9,011 bases of DNA from an uncultured beta proteobacterium. Its GTDB lineage: Bacteria > Pseudomonadota > Gammaproteobacteria > Burkholderiales > Burkholderiaceae. This document shows positions 6,201-9,011 of this stretch, piece by piece. A program made the position numbers and the translations under genes. Position 1 is the stretch's first letter. Each line of letters starts with the position of its first letter. The notes below the pieces were generated by a model. It was not told where the DNA came from. It made no database searches and saw only the letters and a program-made list of their open reading frames with translations. Location of the stretch: assembly GCA_903835865.1 (NCBI GenBank), contig CAILON010000130.1:1-9011 (forward strand). The letters run 5' to 3'.

Positions 6201-7598
6201 ATGCATATACATATCTTGGGCATTTGCGGCACCTTCATGGGCGGCATTGCCGCAATCGCTCGACAAGCTGGACATCGCGTTACAGGCTGCGACGCCAACG
6301 TGTATCCACCAATGAGTACTCAACTCCAATCGCAGGGCATTGAACTCATTGAAGGATTTTCACCTGATCAATTATCCCTGTTTGAGACGAAGCCGGATTT
6401 ATTTGTCATTGGCAATGTGGTTTCTCGTGGCAATCCTTTGATGGAGGCCATTCTCAATCAGGGTCTGCCATATATTTCAGGTCCGCAGTGGCTTGGCGAG
6501 CAAGTTTTATACGGTAAGCATGTTTTGGCAGTTGCAGGCACTCATGGGAAAACAACGACTGCAGCAATGCTCACTTGGATTTTGGAATTCAATGGATTTA
6601 AGCCTGGTTATTTAATTGGTGGAGTGCCACTTAATTTCACGGTGTCTGCACACTTGGGTGAGAGTAAATATTTTGTGATTGAAGCAGATGAATATGACAC
6701 TGCTTTTTTTGATAAGCGCAGTAAGTTTGTGCACTACAGACCACGTACTGCGCTGCTCAATAATTTAGAGTTTGATCACGCCGATATCTTTGCTGATCTT
6801 GCGGCAATTGAAACGCAATTTCATCATTTGGTCCGTACCGTCCCTGGCGATGGGCTATTGGTGGTCAATGGCGAGGAGCCTGCTCTAGAGCGTGTTGTGA
6901 CGCGCGGTGCGTGGGCACCTGTTGAACGCTTTGGACAAGAGCTTAAAAACGAATGGTCACTCATTTCGCAAGAGGGTGATGGCTTCATTGTTAGACAGGC
7001 TGGTAAAGAAGTGGCAACAGTGAAATGGGCGCCAGACTCTGGGGTTATGGGCAGACATAATCAGTTAAATGCGCTAGCTGCCATTGCAGCGGCTAATCAC
7101 ATTGGGATTTCACCAGCAAATGCAGCACGTGCTTTGGCAGCGTTTAAGAATGTCAAACGCCGTTTAGAAACCATTGGTGTAGCTAATGACATTACCGTCT
7201 ACGACGACTTTGCGCATCATCCTACTGCCATTACTACTACGGTAGATGGATTGCGTCGTCGGGTTGGTCAGTCACGTATCCTGGCAGTATTAGAGCCTCG
7301 TTCTAATACGATGAAGTTGGGAGTGATGAAGGCTCAGCTTCCTGCCAGCTTGGAAGCAGCAGATAAAATTTTTGCTTATGGGGCTAGCTCAGGCAAAGAA
7401 TCTCTCGGTTGGGATTTAGATGAGGTTTTAGCGCCCTTAAACACACCAAACTCAGGCAGAGCTTGGGCATTTGATGATTTAAATGCATTGGTAGAGGCCG
7501 TAGCTCAGGAGGCTAAGCCAGGAGATCATATTCTGGTGATGAGTAATGGCGGCTTTGGTGGGGTGCATCAAAAAATACTGAAAGCCCTGGCGGGATAA
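6201..7598 (+). CDS. mpl: UDP-N-acetylmuramate:L-alanyl-gamma-D-glutamyl-meso-diaminopimelate ligase
   Basis: A 465-aa Mur-ligase family enzyme of murein recycling. It joins the recovered tripeptide L-Ala-gamma-D-Glu-mDAP to UDP-MurNAc in the cytosol with ATP, bypassing MurC, MurD and MurE. The N-terminal MHIHILGICGTFMGG (1-15) and DANVYPPMST (31-40) are characteristic of Mpl rather than MurC. The ATP loop is GTHGKTT (113-119). The central domain has EADEYDTAFFDKRSKF (161-176) and NNLEFDHADIF (187-197). The C-terminal domain has GRHNQLNALAA (284-294), YDDFAHHPT (334-342) and EPRSNTMK (365-372). The length matches E. coli Mpl (about 457 aa). The ATG at 6201 gives the family N-terminus but lacks a Shine-Dalgarno. 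It is first of a plus-strand series and divergent from the TlpA-like gene. Confidence 0.97.
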   Translation: MHIHILGICGTFMGGIAAIARQAGHRVTGCDANVYPPMSTQLQSQGIELIEGFSPDQLSLFETKPDLFVIGNVVSRGNPLMEAILNQGLPYISGPQWLGEQVLYGKHVLAVAGTHGKTTTAAMLTWILEFNGFKPGYLIGGVPLNFTVSAHLGESKYFVIEADEYDTAFFDKRSKFVHYRPRTALLNNLEFDHADIFADLAAIETQFHHLVRTVPGDGLLVVNGEEPALERVVTRGAWAPVERFGQELKNEWSLISQEGDGFIVRQAGKEVATVKWAPDSGVMGRHNQLNALAAIAAANHIGISPANAARALAAFKNVKRRLETIGVANDITVYDDFAHHPTAITTTVDGLRRRVGQSRILAVLEPRSNTMKLGVMKAQLPASLEAADKIFAYGASSGKESLGWDLDEVLAPLNTPNSGRAWAFDDLNALVEAVAQEAKPGDHILVMSNGGFGGVHQKILKALAG

Positions 7599-7651
7599 AT
7601 TGCCATTCGTAGATACATGGCATAGAAATAGTTAAAACAAGAAAGAAAAAA

Positions 7652-8386
7652 ATGGGCGATAGATTAAAAGACAAGGTAGTAATCATTACTGGAGCAGCTA
7701 AGGGAATTGGTTTTGCGACGGCGAAGCGCTTTGCAGAAGAGGGCGCGAAGGTCATGATTGCGGATATGAATCTAGAGGCCGTTAAAGGTTCTGCTGCACA
7801 AATACCGAATGCTGAACCCTATGAAATGAATGTGACGGATCGCGCAAGCATTCAGGCGGTAGTCGATCAAGTGATGCAAAGACATGGACGCATTGATATC
7901 TTGATTAACAATGCTGGTATCACGCAAGATGCACGTCTCATCAAAATGACAGAGGCGCAGTTTGATGCGGTAGTCGATGTGAATCTAAAGGGCGTGTTTA
8001 ATTGCACTCAACTGGTGGTTCCGCATATGCTGGAGGCTGGTTCTGGTGCCGTGGTCAATGCATCGAGTGTCGTGGGCCTCTATGGAAATTTTGGACAAAC
8101 CAATTACTCAGCAACCAAATTTGGTGTGATTGGATTTACGAAAACTTGGGCGCGTGAATTGGGTCCTAAGGGAATACGGGTGAACGCAGTCTGCCCTGGC
8201 TTTATTGCTACTGAGATGGTTAAAGCCATGCCTGAAAATATTTTGCAAGACATTGAGCGCCGCAGCTGGCTTGGGCGCCTTGGTACTCCAGAAGAAATGG
8301 CGAATGTGTATTTATTTCTGGCGAGTGATGAAGCAAGCTATGTCAACGGAGTAGCTTTGGAAGCGAGTGGCGGGATCTCCCTCTAA
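7652..8386 (+). CDS. Short-chain dehydrogenase/reductase, FabG-like (3-oxoacyl-ACP reductase family)
   Basis: A 244-aa classical SDR with a Rossmann fold, the typical FabG length. It shows the cofactor loop TGAAKGIG (13-20), NNAG (86-89), the catalytic Asn111 in VNLKG, Ser139, and Tyr152-x3-Lys156 in YSATK. PG (182-183) and the family ending [11 protein letters not shown] (231-241) follow. Asp38 at the end of the second strand (IADMN) often indicates NAD(H) preference, unlike the NADPH-using FabG of fatty-acid synthesis; this is an inference. It may therefore be a FabG paralogue acting on acyl-CoA or another hydroxy/keto substrate, such as an acetoacetyl-CoA reductase, rather than the essential FabG, whose gene usually lies beside fabD and acpP. 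It lies 53 bp after mpl, with only a weak A/G-rich ribosome binding region (aagaaag), and ends 2 bp before the next start codon. Confidence 0.93.
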   Translation: MGDRLKDKVVIITGAAKGIGFATAKRFAEEGAKVMIADMNLEAVKGSAAQIPNAEPYEMNVTDRASIQAVVDQVMQRHGRIDILINNAGITQDARLIKMTEAQFDAVVDVNLKGVFNCTQLVVPHMLEAGSGAVVNASSVVGLYGNFGQTNYSATKFGVIGFTKTWARELGPKGIRVNAVCPGFIATEMVKAMPENILQDIERRSWLGRLGTPEEMANVYLFLASDEASYVNGVALEASGGISL

Positions 8387-8388
8387 GT

Positions 8389-9011
8389 ATGAATCTCTTA
8401 TATGAAGATGGCGGGGATATCAAACTCGCTACAGTGCAGTCTGCATCTGGCTCTGGGGATACTGAATCTTGGCAGGCAACCAGCCTGTCGGGAAAAAAGA
8501 TCAAATTAAAAGCTAAAGAAGTTTGGTTGCGCTTTGACAAGCCTGAAGCACAGACTGTGATGGATGAAGCACAGGTCTTTTCTAAAGATATTGATCTGCA
8601 ATTGCTTTGGGATTGCGCTCCTGAGGAGGAGTTTAGTTTGGTGGATGTTGCTCTTGAGTACTTTGGTGCGCAAGCGAGCATCTCTCAGCAAGTTGCTCTG
8701 GCAATTGCATTGCAAGGAGCCCCAGTATTCTTTCGTCGCAAAGGCCGTGGCCGCTTTCAGAGGGCACCGCTTGAGCAATTACAGGCTGGCTTGGCGGCAT
8801 TAGAGCGCAAGCAAAAAGAATTAGAGCAACAGGGTGTTTGGCAACAAGAGTTGGTGCAAGGTATTTTTCCAGAAACCCTGAAATCTTCTGTAAAGCAATT
8901 ACTCTTCTCTCCCGACAAAAATACTTCTGCCTATAAGGCTTTGATTGCTGCGTGCACAGAGACAGGTGAGTCACCTGCGCAATTGATGATTAGGTGCGGT
9001 GCCATTGAATC
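8389..9011 (+). CDS. RNB-family exoribonuclease (RNase II/R-like), N-terminal part, cut by the window end
   Basis: An open frame from ATG 8389 (MNLLYEDGGDIKLATVQS...) runs without a stop to the last base, 207 codons visible. The opening MNLLYEDGGD, the KAKEVWLRF segment (about 42-50), the LLWDCAPEEEFSLVDVALEYF-like block (about 72-92) and GAPVFFRRKGRGRF (110-123) match what I recall of the N-terminal region of betaproteobacterial ribonuclease II-type proteins, which degrade RNA 3' to 5'. The catalytic RNB domain, with its Asp cluster, would lie beyond the window, so activity cannot be judged. A basic/Gln-rich helical stretch follows (about 128-150). The start is 2 bp after the SDR stop, which points to translational coupling, and there is no separate ribosome binding site of note. 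The RNase assignment rests on remembered family similarity only. Confidence 0.78.
   Translation, partial: MNLLYEDGGDIKLATVQSASGSGDTESWQATSLSGKKIKLKAKEVWLRFDKPEAQTVMDEAQVFSKDIDLQLLWDCAPEEEFSLVDVALEYFGAQASISQQVALAIALQGAPVFFRRKGRGRFQRAPLEQLQAGLAALERKQKELEQQGVWQQELVQGIFPETLKSSVKQLLFSPDKNTSAYKALIAACTETGESPAQLMIRCGAIE

Noticed and set aside
5870..6343. 157-aa open frame on the plus strand across the tlpA/mpl border
   Set aside because: It lies antisense to the TlpA CPPC region and out of frame with mpl; both overlapped genes are clear family members, and the translated protein resembles nothing I know.
7601..7622. TGCCAT...ATGGCA inverted repeat between mpl and the SDR
   Set aside because: Six base pairs with a 10-nt loop and no T-run is too weak for a terminator, and close spacing suggests the two genes are read together.
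8343..8974. Three minus-strand frames (112, 90 and 113 aa) and a 79-aa plus-strand frame near the window end
   Set aside because: They are explained by the long RNB-family frame that runs from 8389 off the window; the minus-strand ones mutually overlap and have no recognisable features.

Overview
The window looks like the chromosome of a Betaproteobacterium of the family Burkholderiaceae, most likely Polynucleobacter. The reasons are moderate base composition (clearly not the very high GC of Burkholderia or Ralstonia), a Lys/Ala/Pro-rich histone H1-like gene whose hidden C-terminus has the ...AWPFPTGTRP ending typical of betaproteobacterial homologues, and a gene neighbourhood (mpl, tlpA-like, aroQ, accB, accC, prmA, DUF3426, PfkB-type kinase) that I recall from Burkholderiaceae. 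This is recognition from memory; no search was run. Nothing suggests a phage, transposon, plasmid or CRISPR array.

Layout. (1) 6-471, plus strand: a histone H1-like gene of low-complexity AAKKP repeats, closed by a strong intrinsic terminator. Its zero frame stops at 299, but the conserved tail continues in the -1 frame to 424, right after an in-frame A_AAA_AAG slippery heptamer. (2) 525-5417, minus strand: a tightly packed unit read right to left, aroQ (dehydroquinase), accB and accC (acetyl-CoA carboxylase), a 506-aa fusion of PrmA with a membrane-anchored DUF3426 region, then a PfkB/adenosine-kinase-like sugar kinase. The gaps are 37, 47, 16 and 44 bp. (3) 5418-5646: a 229-bp intergenic region with a possible promoter and leader for aroQ-accBC and an inverted repeat behind tlpA. 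(4) 5647-6174, minus strand: a membrane-anchored TlpA-like thioredoxin. (5) 6201-9011, plus strand, divergent from tlpA: mpl (murein peptide recycling), an SDR/FabG-like oxidoreductase, and the start of an RNB-family ribonuclease that runs off the window.

Most of this is housekeeping: fatty-acid initiation (AccB, AccC, perhaps the SDR), the shikimate pathway (AroQ), wall recycling (Mpl), periplasmic redox (TlpA), ribosome modification (PrmA) and RNA turnover (RNB). The unusual points are the frameshifted H1 gene, the PrmA-DUF3426 fusion without a zinc ribbon, and an A9 tract in the fusion linker where slippage in either direction would release a soluble PrmA.
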